Shown piece after piece: positions 17,250-25,584 of a DNA stretch of 64,000 nt (position 1 is the first letter of the stretch; each line of letters begins with the position of its first letter). Both the position numbers and the translations under genes were made by a program. Origin of the DNA: DATBGS01 sp036557885 (GTDB lineage Bacteria > Chloroflexota > Ktedonobacteria > Ktedonobacterales > DATBGS01). The notes beneath the pieces were generated by a model. The model searched no databases, was not told the DNA's origin, and was given only the letters and a program-made list of their open reading frames with translations. The DNA is taken from contig DATBGS010000003.1 of NCBI GenBank assembly GCA_036557885.1, forward strand, positions 1-64,000, in the 5' to 3' direction.

Positions 17250-18287
17250 TCACCCATCCCGCGCGATCAGATGCGCTTTGCGCTCAGCCAGGCCCACGCG
17301 CGCGATAAAGCCGGAGTTGAAGGCCAGGTAATCGGACTCGATGCCATCGCTGAAGATGACGCCGTAATCGGGCATGTGCGAGGTAATCACCAACTCTTCG
17401 CCCGCCTCGATTTTTCCAAAGACGAGATTGGCCTGCGAGGTTTTGGAGATGAATGGCTCGCGCACGGCAAACCAGAGCGTTTCGGATTCCCAGCCTAGCG
17501 CGATCTGCTCCACTTTGGGGGGCGCGTCGCCCGCATAATTAAACTGACGCGCCACATGCCAGGCGCCGGTGGTGATGGAGCGCAGCCATCCGGTGCAACC
17601 AGCGCCAGTGGAGACGATGATGCCGCTGGTGCTTTGCGTCTCTTGCTGGCTCTTGAACTCTAGCAGATAGCGCGCCGAGCCATGCGTGCGCGGCCCGATG
17701 AAGAGGTCGTTGACACCGTAGAGCGTCTGGCCGTCGTTGAGCGTGGCCTTTGCCATTGAGACGCGCTTGACCTGCACCTCGCCGCGCAAGGCGCGCGCGA
17801 CCCAGGTGCCCATCTCCTCAAAGCTAAAGGGAATCAGTATGCCATCAATGCGCGCCGGGTCAGGGTTGATTGCCAGGATGGGCTGGTTGGTGAGATATTT
17901 GGCGGTGTTGATGACGAGGCCATCCTGTCCCACCGTCACGACGAGATCGTGATTGCCAAACTGATAGGTGGGCAAGAGGCTGCGGTCAAGGAACTGGTGC
18001 TTGATGTCTTTGGGAAGCTGCTGCTTGATGGCTTCAACGGAATGCTGGTACTGGGCGTCGCTCTTTTCGTATTCGGCAAAGGAAACCTGATTTTGCTCCA
18101 GATAAAACTTGGCCTGGGATTTGGAGTTCATGCGCAAGATGAGGTCTTCTAGCGGGGTCTTTTTGGTGACGATGACGATTTTTTCGATCTCTGTCCAGCC
18201 CTCCGCCGTGCTGCTGCGCTGAGAAGCCTGCTGCGCCTGCGCCCGCGCCCGCTGAGATTGGGGCCGCGCTTTTTTAAAGAGTGCCAT
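17250..18287 (-). CDS. NAD-kinase-like protein of the DAGK/NADK superfamily
   Basis: 345 residues. A basic, glutamine-rich N-terminus (1-28) is followed by an NAD-kinase-like Rossmann core: VGQDGLVIN at 119-127 stands where NAD kinases have GGDGT; NDLFIG and STGAGCTGW match the N-E and substrate-loop positions; a beta-sandwich second half ends in SDGIESDYLAF. The altered GGDGT loop makes NAD phosphorylation uncertain. It is the second gene of a two-gene operon behind the SPFH protein, so it may act at the membrane with it. Start ATG 18287 follows GGGAGAACC. Confidence 0.7.
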   Translation of the reverse strand: MALFKKARPQSQRARAQAQQASQRSSTAEGWTEIEKIVIVTKKTPLEDLILRMNSKSQAKFYLEQNQVSFAEYEKSDAQYQHSVEAIKQQLPKDIKHQFLDRSLLPTYQFGNHDLVVTVGQDGLVINTAKYLTNQPILAINPDPARIDGILIPFSFEEMGTWVARALRGEVQVKRVSMAKATLNDGQTLYGVNDLFIGPRTHGSARYLLEFKSQQETQSTSGIIVSTGAGCTGWLRSITTGAWHVARQFNYAGDAPPKVEQIALGWESETLWFAVREPFISKTSQANLVFGKIEAGEELVITSHMPDYGVIFSDGIESDYLAFNSGFIARVGLAERKAHLIARDG

Positions 18288-18314
18288 GCTGGTTCTCCCT
18301 GCCAGTGGTGAGTG

Positions 18315-18371
18315 CTTGTGGCGCGGGTTGTGCCTGGGCGACACGCGCGGGCAAGCTGCCCGCGCCACAAG
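18315..18371. repeat. REP-like inverted repeat, copy 2
   Basis: CTTGTGGCGCGGG at 18315-18327 is the exact complement of CCCGCGCCACAAG at 18359-18371. The inner part GCGGGCAAGCTGCCCGC is itself palindromic and matches copy 1 at 13537. It lies between the two genes of the SPFH operon. Confidence 0.55.
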
Positions 18372-18390
18372 TGGCACCTGCTCAAAGCTG

Positions 18391-19266
18391 TTATTTCGCT
18401 GCTTTGCCGTTGAGCAATTCTTCCAGAATCTCCGAGGTAATGGTGAGGTTGCCGATCTTCTGGGCGTTGCCCGCGAAGTCGCGGAAGGCCAGCGCCAGGA
18501 TCAGGCGCGCATCCAGCTCTGTGTAGGGCGCAAGCTGGATGCGCAGCGCCTCTGCGTCAAACTCGGCCTGTTTGCGGGCGTTTTCGCCTTTGAGCGCAAC
18601 CAAATCCTGGCGGCGCTTCTCCAGGTCAATCGAGGTGGAGAGTTCGTTTTGCTTGATCTTGCGTTCCTGCTCCACCGCGTCGGCGCGGCGCGAGTAGATG
18701 GCTTGATCGGCGCGTTTTTGCAGCGCCTCGCGGTATTCGGCCTCCAGCGCTTTGCTCATTTCGGGCGTGGCGCTGATGGACGTGAAGAAGATGCTCAGGC
18801 ATTCCACGCCCATCTTTGCCAGGGCTTCTTCTTTGTGCATAGCCTCCAGCACGCTGCGCGCCAGCGGCTCAGCAGCGCTGAGCGCTTCCTCCAGCGAGCG
18901 CCCGCGCAGGCCGGTGCGGGTATGCGTCTGCACGAGGTTGATGATGCGCTGCTGGAGCTTTTCCGGGTCGTCGGAGAGATAGTCACGGGTTTTGGGGTTG
19001 ATGGTGAAGTTGAGCAGGCCGGACAGCGTTTTCGGGTCGGCAATGCGGTAGGTGATCTGGCCTTGCAGGGTGATTGCCTGGAAGTTGTTGGTGGTTTCGT
19101 TGAGCACAAAGAGCGCGTCGGTGGTGGAGGTGGGCACCATGACGATTGAGGCGCTGGGCCGCCAGTACCAGAACGCCAGGCCCGCGCCTTCGCGCTTCAC
19201 GGTGCCATTGGAGTAGGAGATGATGTACTCGGTGGGTTCGGCTTTGAAATATTGCAGTGGTCCCAT
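18391..19266 (-). CDS. SPFH/Band 7 domain protein
   Basis: 291 residues with the SPFH pattern: N-terminal YFKAEPTEYIISYSNGTVKR, GQITYRIADP, a helical LEEALSAAEPLARSVLEAM segment and a coiled-coil tail rich in lysine, arginine and glutamate (EAEYREALQKRADQAIYSRR). No transmembrane helix is visible, so membrane contact would be peripheral. SPFH proteins form oligomeric rings or microdomains at membranes. ATG 19266 follows AAGGAGCC. Promoter and operator are visible upstream, and the NAD-kinase-like gene is downstream in the same operon. Confidence 0.88.
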   Translation of the reverse strand: MGPLQYFKAEPTEYIISYSNGTVKREGAGLAFWYWRPSASIVMVPTSTTDALFVLNETTNNFQAITLQGQITYRIADPKTLSGLLNFTINPKTRDYLSDDPEKLQQRIINLVQTHTRTGLRGRSLEEALSAAEPLARSVLEAMHKEEALAKMGVECLSIFFTSISATPEMSKALEAEYREALQKRADQAIYSRRADAVEQERKIKQNELSTSIDLEKRRQDLVALKGENARKQAEFDAEALRIQLAPYTELDARLILALAFRDFAGNAQKIGNLTITSEILEELLNGKAAK

Positions 19267-19388
19267 GCTAGGCTCCTTCTTGACACAAGCTGCCCCTTGG
19301 GGCGATACAGCCAGGGAAACCGAGGGAAAGAAGAGAGAAGCAGCCTCTCAGCGCAATCACGCTCAGAGCAGCGAGCGGGGGAAGTGAC

Positions 19389-19416
19389 TTAGTGTTTAGT
19401 GTACACTTTACACTAA
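19389..19416. promoter_or_regulatory. Palindromic operator over the SPFH operon start site
   Basis: TTAGTGT at 19389-19395 and ACACTAA at 19410-19416 flank the palindrome AGTGTACACT at 19398-19407, separated by TT on each side. The site covers about -4 to +24 of the minus-strand promoter, the position of a repressor roadblock. The binding protein is unknown. Confidence 0.75.
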
Positions 19417-19418
19417 CT

Positions 19419-19447
19419 ACTATACCAGGAAAACGGGCAGGTGTCAA
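19419..19447 (-). promoter_or_regulatory. Sigma-70-type promoter for the SPFH operon
   Basis: On the minus strand, TTGACA (19447-19442), a 17-bp spacer and TATAGT (19424-19419): near consensus. The start is expected near 19412. The leader down to the ATG at 19266 is about 145 nt. Confidence 0.88.
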
Positions 19448-19620
19448 GCCCCAAAAACCAGCCAGCCGCGCGAGCAGTTGCGAAAAACGCTGTCCTGTGG
19501 TAAGATGTCAGCGAAGGCGGCGTCTCCCACGTCCTGTCCATGCCTGCCTTTGAAGCAACCAACAAATGTTGTAGTGCTACCCCTCACAGGAACCCGCTCC
19601 AGAAATGTGCAGCCAGGATT

Positions 19621-20253
19621 ATGAGCAACACCAGAGCAACCCACTACGCTCAACCCACACAGAAACCCCTTGTTGGCGTGCTGGCTCTGCAAGGCGATTT
19701 CCGCGAGCATTGCAAGATGCTCAAAGAAGTGGGCGCCGAGGCGCGCGAGGTGCGCCTGCCCGCTGATCTGGAGGAGTTGGATGGCCTGATCATCCCTGGC
19801 GGAGAAAGCACGACGATTGGCAAGTTGATGGTGGCCTACGAGTTGCAAGAGCCGCTGCGACGGCTGATCGTGTCGGGCGTTCCGGTGTGGGGCACCTGTG
19901 CCGGGCTGATCTTGCTGGCGCGCGAGACGGATAACGCGCTGGCCGGGCAGCCGCTGCTGGCAACGATGCACGCGCGCGTCAGGCGCAATGCCTTTGGCAG
20001 CCAGGGCGAGAGCTTTGAGGCCGACTTGACGGTTCCGGCGCTGGGTGAGCCGGACTTCCACGCGGTGTTTATTCGCGGCCCCTCGGTGGAGCGCGTGGAT
20101 GATGGCGTTGAGGTGCTTGCCAGGCTGGAAGATGGCACGATAGTGGCGGTGCGCGAGGGTGTGCTGCTGGGGACGGCGTTTCACCCGGAGGTGACGGGCG
20201 ACCCGCGTTTCCACGCCTACTTCTTGCGGATGATTCAGACCCAGCGCAACTAA
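19621..20253 (+). CDS. pdxT: Pyridoxal 5'-phosphate synthase glutaminase subunit
   Basis: Glutaminase partner of PdxS that supplies ammonia for vitamin B6 synthesis. 210 residues from the chosen start. Visible are VLALQGDFREH, the PGGEST loop, the nucleophile cysteine in WGTCAGLILL and the catalytic His-Glu pair in TAFHPEVTGD. The ATG at 19621 is preceded only by a weak AGGAT; the frame is open 81 bp further upstream. pdxS is not in the window, although the two are usually adjacent. Confidence 0.95.
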   Translation: MSNTRATHYAQPTQKPLVGVLALQGDFREHCKMLKEVGAEAREVRLPADLEELDGLIIPGGESTTIGKLMVAYELQEPLRRLIVSGVPVWGTCAGLILLARETDNALAGQPLLATMHARVRRNAFGSQGESFEADLTVPALGEPDFHAVFIRGPSVERVDDGVEVLARLEDGTIVAVREGVLLGTAFHPEVTGDPRFHAYFLRMIQTQRN

Positions 20254-20312
20254 ATGACACAAATACCAAACGTTTAGCGTTTATAGATACGAGCACAACA
20301 ACAGGATAGTGA

Positions 20313-21407
20313 ATGATAAGGCCGGTTCTGTACGTTGACCTCCCCGGCATTATCTATGCGATTGATCGCCGGGCGAGGGCACGCAACAGTGAGTTTGCCC
20401 ACTTCATCTGCACCCCCGACGCCGAGGACGCGCGCGCTTCGCTCTCCTCGTGGCTAGGCAGCCTGTTTCCCATTAACCCTGCTGCATCTACCTGGCTGTG
20501 CGAAGACCACTGGCGTATTCTAGGGGTCGCTCAGGCCAGGCGTCGGGCGGGGGGCTGTGCCTGGGACTTGATGTACCTTGGCTCGCTGCCCAATCGCTCC
20601 GTTGAGCCGGTGCGGGATGACGACGTGCTGATGGAGTTGATCGAGTACGCGCTTAACGCGGCCATCACGCGCGGCGTCCAACGGGTGTTTGCAAAGGTGG
20701 ACCACGAAACGCCCGATATAGAGTTGTTTACGCGCTGCTCGTTCCAACGCTATGCGCGGGAAGTGACGTTCTGTCTGCCAGAGGTGCCCAAGCCTGGGCC
20801 GCTGCCGGACCTGTCGCTGCGCCGCTGGAGCCGCCACGATGAATGGGGTTTGCTGCGTTTGTACGCGGCTGGCGCCCCGCGCACGGTGCAGGTGGCCGAA
20901 AGCGTGGAGAGCCACGAATATGCCCAACTGCGCGTTGGGTCACTGCGTCGCTGGCAGCGGTTGCTGTTGCCGGTGATGGAAGAAGGATTTGTCTATGACC
21001 TGGGCGTGCGCCTGGGTGGGTGGGTGCAGGTCCGCTATGGACGCGGCAGCCGCCCGCACCAGATTGCGCTCATGGTTCATCCTGATAACGCTGATCTCGC
21101 CACTCCGCTGCTTCGCTTCGGACTCTCGCTCCTGGGGGAAGGAGGTGCAAAGCCGGTCTATTGCCAGGTGCGGGAATATGAAGGAGCGGTGGTTTCTGCC
21201 TTGCGTGACGCTGGCTTTGAACAGATGGGCACGCGGGTGCTGCTCGTGCGGCATCTGACACTGCGCGCGATGCGGCAGCGGTTCGTCCCTGCGCTGGAAC
21301 AACGAGTGGTGTATGGTGTGAAGGGCCTGGGGACGGCCCAGACGCACTACCAAGGTGCTGTCGTTCAGGACTATGGTGGCTCTGAGGCGGCAGCCCGCAA
21401 GAGGTGA
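20313..21407 (+). CDS. GNAT-fold N-acetyltransferase-like protein
   Basis: 364 residues containing what looks like two GNAT units. The first half has RILGVAQARRRAGGCAWDLM and the ARVFAKVDHE region near 100-135; the second has GWVQVRYGRGSRPHQIALMV, a typical beta4-beta5 pattern. The acetyl-CoA loop (Q/R-x-x-G-x-G/A) is not clearly conserved, so catalytic activity is uncertain. The stop codon overlaps the start of the R3H ATPase gene (TGATG), pointing to translational coupling. Substrate unknown. Confidence 0.7.
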   Translation: MIRPVLYVDLPGIIYAIDRRARARNSEFAHFICTPDAEDARASLSSWLGSLFPINPAASTWLCEDHWRILGVAQARRRAGGCAWDLMYLGSLPNRSVEPVRDDDVLMELIEYALNAAITRGVQRVFAKVDHETPDIELFTRCSFQRYAREVTFCLPEVPKPGPLPDLSLRRWSRHDEWGLLRLYAAGAPRTVQVAESVESHEYAQLRVGSLRRWQRLLLPVMEEGFVYDLGVRLGGWVQVRYGRGSRPHQIALMVHPDNADLATPLLRFGLSLLGEGGAKPVYCQVREYEGAVVSALRDAGFEQMGTRVLLVRHLTLRAMRQRFVPALEQRVVYGVKGLGTAQTHYQGAVVQDYGGSEAAARKR

Positions 21408-23194
21408 TGAGTATACCTATGCAACAAGTGATCACTGACGATCTGGATGCTCTGCTTGAGGCTCTGCCCGCTCGTATCCGCGAGTCGGCGCAGCAGTTGG
21501 AAAATCGAGGAGCGCTGCTGGAGATCGTAATGGACCTCGGACGACAGCCCGAAGCCCGGTTCCCAGAAAGGGAGGTGATCCTGTGCGATGAACCGGTCAC
21601 GGAAGCTGACCTGCACTTTGTTGTGGATCGCATTGGAGAGTTTGGCGACGATAACCGGGCTGGCATTGAGCGTACCCTCCACCGCATTTCGGCCATCCGC
21701 AATCGCAAAGGCAAGGTGGTTGGCCTGACCTGCCGTGTGGGTCGCGCGGTCTATGGGACTATTGCGCTGATCCGGGATATTATCGAAGAGGGCAAAAGCA
21801 TCCTGATTCTGGGGCGCCCTGGCGTTGGCAAGACGACCATGCTCCGTGAGACGGCCCGCGTGCTGGCCGACGAACTGAGCAAGCGCGTTATCATTGTGGA
21901 TACGTCGAACGAGATTGCTGGCGATGGCGACATCCCGCACCCCGGCATTGGCCGGGCGCGTCGGATGCAGGTTGCCACGCCCACTGCGCAGCATGGCGTG
22001 ATGATCGAGGCGGTGGAAAACCACATGCCGCAGGTCATCGTCATTGACGAGATTGGCACCGAGCTTGAGGCTCAGGCCGCGCGCACGATTGCTGAGCGCG
22101 GGGTGCAGCTTGTCGGTACGGCGCATGGCAATACGCTCGATAACCTGATGATGAACCCAACGCTCTCCGATTTATTGGGCGGCATCCAGACCGTGACGCT
22201 GGGCGACGAGGAAGCGCGGCGTCGGGGCACGCAAAAAAGCGTGCTGGAGCGCAAAGCCCCGCCAACCTTTGATGTGGTGATTGAACAACAGGACCGGCAG
22301 CATCTCATCATCCACCGCGATGTGGCCGAGACGATAGATGATATTCTGCGTGGCTCGCCGCCAGTGGCGGAGGAGCGCCGACGCGATGACGAGGGGCGCA
22401 TCAATTCGCAGCGCATCAGCATCAGGCCGCTGGAGTCGCCCGCCTGGGGCGGCGGCGCCGGGGGCAGCCGCTCAGGAGGGCAGTACAGCCCTTTTCGGGC
22501 GGCGGGCGCGAGCCCGCGCAACGGCCTGAGCAACGGGCACGCGGCTGGCGGGCGGCTAGTCGCCGTGAGCGGCAGAGGGAATGGCTCCGCCACGCCTGAT
22601 GCCGCGCGCTCCGGGCGTGGTGCTGCTCAGCTTGTGGAGCCGGTTGGCCCCAGGGCTGTCGAGCCAGCAGGCCCGGCGGCTGAGCAAGAGATTGAGCCGC
22701 TCCAGACCATTCGCGTGTATCCGTTTGGCGTGAGCCGGGACCGGCTGGAGCAGGCGGCAAGGAATCTGCATGTGCCAGTAGCGATCAGCCGCGATCAGCA
22801 AGAGGCTGATATTATCATCACGCTCAAGAATTACTACCGCAAGCAGCCGGAGCGTCTGCGCGAGGCGGAGCAGGAGCGCAAGCCGATCTATATCCTGAAG
22901 AGTAACACGGTTGAGCAGATGGTAGAGTGCCTGGGGCATCTCTTCGATCTGAATATGACGGTGGAACGGGAGCCAGGGAGGGGTGGCGCGATGGACCCGA
23001 CACTGGAGGCGCTTCAGGAGGCGGAGGATGCCATCAACCACGTGCTGACCAACGGGGCGAACGCGGTAGAGCTTTCGCCGCAAAACGCCTATGTGCGTCG
23101 GCTCCAGCATCAGGTGGCTGAGCGCTATAATCTGCCGTCGCGCAGCCGGGGGAAGGAACCGAACCGGCGCGTGAAGATATTCCGGGTTGAATAG
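21407..23194 (+). CDS. SpoIIIAA-like AAA ATPase with R3H domain (Ycf45 type)
   Basis: 595 residues. An N-terminal helical region is followed by a RecA-like/secretion-type ATPase with P-loop GRPGVGKT at 136-143, acidic VIVIDEIGTELEAQAA as Walker B, and VGTAHGNTLDNLM. A low-complexity linker at about 340-440 leads to a DNA/RNA-binding R3H domain at the end (ANAVELSPQNAYVRRLQHQV). The same build occurs in cyanobacterial Ycf45 proteins and many Firmicutes and Chloroflexota; function is unsettled, probably single-stranded nucleic acid binding. ATG 21407 overlaps the upstream stop. A terminator follows. Confidence 0.88.
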   Translation: MSIPMQQVITDDLDALLEALPARIRESAQQLENRGALLEIVMDLGRQPEARFPEREVILCDEPVTEADLHFVVDRIGEFGDDNRAGIERTLHRISAIRNRKGKVVGLTCRVGRAVYGTIALIRDIIEEGKSILILGRPGVGKTTMLRETARVLADELSKRVIIVDTSNEIAGDGDIPHPGIGRARRMQVATPTAQHGVMIEAVENHMPQVIVIDEIGTELEAQAARTIAERGVQLVGTAHGNTLDNLMMNPTLSDLLGGIQTVTLGDEEARRRGTQKSVLERKAPPTFDVVIEQQDRQHLIIHRDVAETIDDILRGSPPVAEERRRDDEGRINSQRISIRPLESPAWGGGAGGSRSGGQYSPFRAAGASPRNGLSNGHAAGGRLVAVSGRGNGSATPDAARSGRGAAQLVEPVGPRAVEPAGPAAEQEIEPLQTIRVYPFGVSRDRLEQAARNLHVPVAISRDQQEADIIITLKNYYRKQPERLREAEQERKPIYILKSNTVEQMVECLGHLFDLNMTVEREPGRGGAMDPTLEALQEAEDAINHVLTNGANAVELSPQNAYVRRLQHQVAERYNLPSRSRGKEPNRRVKIFRVE

Positions 23195-23241
23195 TGAGCA
23201 GGTGATAGCAGGCGATCTTTCGCCTGTGTAGACAGAAGCAG

Positions 23242-23274
23242 GAGGGGCGCGACAATTTTTGCCGCGCCTCTTTT
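23242..23274 (+). terminator. Rho-independent terminator
   Basis: GAGGGGCGCG (23242-23251) pairs with CGCGCCTCTT (23263-23272), including G-U pairs, followed by TTTTG. Confidence 0.75.
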
Positions 23275-23301
23275 GTGTGGTTCGTAGATGGAAACGCGAA
23301 G

Positions 23302-23799
23302 ATGCGAGATCGCAGACGAACGGAGCTGAGGCCGGGGCAGCCAGTGAAGTTTGTGCTGTTGGAGCCGGATGTGCTGCCGCCTTTTGAGGCTATCACCAGC
23401 GTGGCGGTTGTGCCGTTCACGCCAGAGGGGAATATTGTGGCGGCGCTGCTTGAGCGAGGCGTTGATCTGCCCGGTGGACATGTGCAGGAAACCGAGCGTA
23501 CCATTGAGGAGGCAGCCCGCCGCGAAGTGCTGGAAGAAGTGGGCGTGACGCTCAAAGCACTGGTGGTGGCGAAGGTGATCCAGTCGGATTATTACGGCAG
23601 CGCCCCGGAAGACCTGACCTATATGATTACGCTCACGGCGTTTGTTGAGGAATTTCTGGAGTTTATGCCCAATCTGGAAAGCAAAGGGCGTCTGGTTCTC
23701 AGTATCGAAGAGTTCCTCGCGCAATACGTAGCTGGAAATATGGAGTGGATGCGCAGCCTGGTCATGGCGGCGCATGCCAGGCTGTTTGGCGCGGCATGA
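23302..23799 (+). CDS. Nudix hydrolase
   Basis: 165 residues from the ATG at 23302. The Nudix box is complete: GGHVQETERTIEEAARREVL followed by EEVGV, with the metal-binding R-E-x-x-E-E core. Flanking strands AVVPFTPEGNIVAALLERGV and ITLTAFVEEF fit the fold. Nudix enzymes cleave nucleoside diphosphates linked to another moiety; the substrate here is unknown. The frame is open back to a GTG at 23275, but that codon lies right behind the terminator of the previous gene. Convergent with pth2. Confidence 0.87.
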   Translation: MRDRRRTELRPGQPVKFVLLEPDVLPPFEAITSVAVVPFTPEGNIVAALLERGVDLPGGHVQETERTIEEAARREVLEEVGVTLKALVVAKVIQSDYYGSAPEDLTYMITLTAFVEEFLEFMPNLESKGRLVLSIEEFLAQYVAGNMEWMRSLVMAAHARLFGAA

Positions 23800-23808
23800 A
23801 GGCCAGGG

Positions 23809-24147
23809 CTAAAGAAGAGGTAAGTTTCCGGTAAGCTGGTCTACCTTCTCATCTGGCGCAGGGCCAATGCCCAGACAGGTGCGGGTACCTGGCAGAAGGA
23901 CAGTTTTGCCTGCGTCTTCGACTAATAGTGTTGGCAAGCCAATCTGTTCCGCTTGGTGGCATAAATCAAGCAATGCCTCCTCCTCATCTACGCGCACGAC
24001 AATTTTGGGCATGCCCTCTTCTAGCCACCGCTGCCGCGCGGACTCGCTGGCCTCTAGGAACGCGCCAACTGCCGCGTGCGCGACCTGCGCCGCCAGTTTG
24101 CCCTTGGGCAGTTGCAACTTGCGATTTACGACAATGACCTGCTTCAG
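23809..24147 (-). CDS. pth2: Peptidyl-tRNA hydrolase, Pth2 type
   Basis: 112 residues of the archaeal/eukaryotic-type Pth2 family, which releases peptides from stalled peptidyl-tRNA. Signature KGKLAAQVAHAAVGA, then KIVVRVDEEEALL and the C-terminal TVLLPGTRTCLGIGPAP. No ATG, GTG or TTG fits: the promoter at 24188-24216 excludes upstream starts. The family begins M-K-x-V-V-V, which aligns with CTG AAG CAG at 24147, and AAAGG lies 8 nt before it. I therefore call a CTG start; an ATT codon 6 bp upstream is the alternative. Rare next to the usual bacterial Pth. Confidence 0.85.
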   Translation of the reverse strand: MKQVIVVNRKLQLPKGKLAAQVAHAAVGAFLEASESARQRWLEEGMPKIVVRVDEEEALLDLCHQAEQIGLPTLLVEDAGKTVLLPGTRTCLGIGPAPDEKVDQLTGNLPLL

Positions 24148-24187
24148 AGGAATATCCTTTCCCTCGTAGCTAAAATGATATACTGCG

Positions 24188-24216
24188 ATAATAGCAGGTC
24201 GTATCCTACCAGTCAA
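24188..24216 (-). promoter_or_regulatory. Sigma-70-type promoter for pth2
   Basis: Minus strand: TTGACT (24216-24211), 17-bp spacer, TATTAT (24193-24188). A 6-bp inverted repeat CTACCA/TGGTAG (24206-24226) surrounds the -35 element and may be an operator. Confidence 0.75.
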
Positions 24217-24246
24217 ACATTGGTAGAGCAGTGAGACGAAGACAGC

Positions 24247-24882
24247 ATGTTTATCACCTTTGAAGGCCCAGAGGGGGGCGGCAAATCTACGCAGGCGCGG
24301 CTGCTGGCTGAGCGCCTGCGCGCGGTGGGCCACACGGTCACGCTGACGCGCGAGCCGGGCGGCACGCCCGTTGGCAAGGCCATCCGCGCTATCTGGGATA
24401 ACCCGGCGCTGAGCGAGATTGTCCCTATCACCGATCTACTACTGATCTGCGCTGACCGCGCTCAGCATGTGCGCGCGCTGATTCGCCCGGCGCTGGAGCG
24501 GGGCGACATGGTGATTAGTGATCGCTACGCCGATTCGACGCGCGCCTATCAAGGTGTTGGCTCTGGGCTGGCGAGCGAGACAGTGGAAACGCTCCTGCGC
24601 ATTGCCACCGATGGCCTGACCCCTGATCTTACCCTGCTGCTTGATCTGCCTGCCGAGGAGGGTTTGCGCCGCCGTCACGCCGCCAGCCAGACTGGGGACG
24701 CGAAATTGGACCGGCTGGACCGGCGCGACCTGGCGTATCACGAGCGCGTGCGCGCGGGCTATCTCGCGCTTGCCACGCAGTACCCTGCTCGCTGGATGCG
24801 CCTTGATGCCAGCCAATCCGTTGAGATGCTGGCCGCAGAGATTTGGAATGTGGTGCAGGGGCGGCTGGCGGCGCGGCCATAA
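24247..24882 (+). CDS. tmk: Thymidylate kinase
   Basis: Phosphorylates dTMP to dTDP. 211 residues. P-loop GPEGGGKST at 7-15, the DR(Y/H) motif SDRYADSTRAYQG, and the substrate motif REPGGTPVG. The LID region has RRRHAASQTGDAKLDRLD. The ATG at 24247 is preceded by GTGAGACGAAGAC, a weak ribosome site. Divergent from pth2 with about 100 bp between them. Single essential-type gene in housekeeping context. Confidence 0.95.
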   Translation: MFITFEGPEGGGKSTQARLLAERLRAVGHTVTLTREPGGTPVGKAIRAIWDNPALSEIVPITDLLLICADRAQHVRALIRPALERGDMVISDRYADSTRAYQGVGSGLASETVETLLRIATDGLTPDLTLLLDLPAEEGLRRRHAASQTGDAKLDRLDRRDLAYHERVRAGYLALATQYPARWMRLDASQSVEMLAAEIWNVVQGRLAARP

Positions 24883-25043
24883 CATTGCTGCCACTGTTTC
24901 AGCAGCATAGAACCTTCCCCCTTATTGAGCAAACCTCTGGCATGTACCTCTGTCACAAAACTGATGCCTCAACCCACTTCATCTATGAGAGTGATGCTGA
25001 GGCAGTTGGAAACAGCGTCTCAACGAGAAGAAAGAAGCTGCAT

Positions 25044-25532
25044 ATGGCAGATCATATTTTAATGGATAGCAAGCAGATGAGAGATGACGTGGTGGACAAG
25101 TCGCAAGCTGCTCGTGGCGCTCATCGCGTCAGACATTTTTTGCAGGGCGGCCTGACGCGCGTTTTTAATCCCTTTGTCTTGGGGCACGCCGGGAGCCGCC
25201 GTTTGTTCAAATATGCGGTGATTCATCACCAGGGGCGGCGCTCCGGGCGCTCCTACGCGACGCCTGTCAGCGCGCGCCCAACGCCTGATGGCTTTGTCGT
25301 GCCTATGGCGTTTGGCGAGCGCGCGGATTGGGTGCGCAACGTACAGGCGGCAGGCGGGTGTGTGATTGAGTGGGAGGGCAAGGAGTACACGCTGACTGAA
25401 CCGGAGGTAGTTGATCTGGCAGCCGTTCGGTCAGCGTTCTCTCGGATAGAGCGAGCGCTCGTCCCAGTTTTTGGGGCGAAGCAGTTTGTGCGACTGCGCC
25501 ACGCGCCCGCAAGCGACGAGAAGGGCAGCTAA
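25044..25532 (+). CDS. Nitroreductase/deazaflavin (F420)-dependent oxidoreductase family protein
   Basis: 162 residues of the split-barrel DUF385 family: LGHAGSRRLFKYAVIHHQGR, then SGRSYATPVSARPTPDGFVV, then the RADWVRNVQAAGGCVIEWEG pattern. In Actinobacteria and Chloroflexota members use F420H2 to reduce nitro groups or enones. Whether this organism makes F420 cannot be told from the window. Several in-frame ATG codons exist (25044, 25072 and later); none has a strong ribosome site. The 160 bp between tmk and this gene hold nothing recognisable. Confidence 0.82.
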   Translation: MADHILMDSKQMRDDVVDKSQAARGAHRVRHFLQGGLTRVFNPFVLGHAGSRRLFKYAVIHHQGRRSGRSYATPVSARPTPDGFVVPMAFGERADWVRNVQAAGGCVIEWEGKEYTLTEPEVVDLAAVRSAFSRIERALVPVFGAKQFVRLRHAPASDEKGS

Positions 25533-25552
25533 GCAAGGCTGATAAAAATTGT

Positions 25553-25572
25553 CCCCGGCACGGAGGCCGGGG
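25553..25572 (-). terminator. Terminator for the ECF41 sigma factor gene
   Basis: CCCCGGC/GCCGGGG stem with a 6-nt loop; on the minus strand it is followed by ACAATTTTTA. Confidence 0.65.
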
Positions 25573-25584
25573 CTGCAAGCGGCC

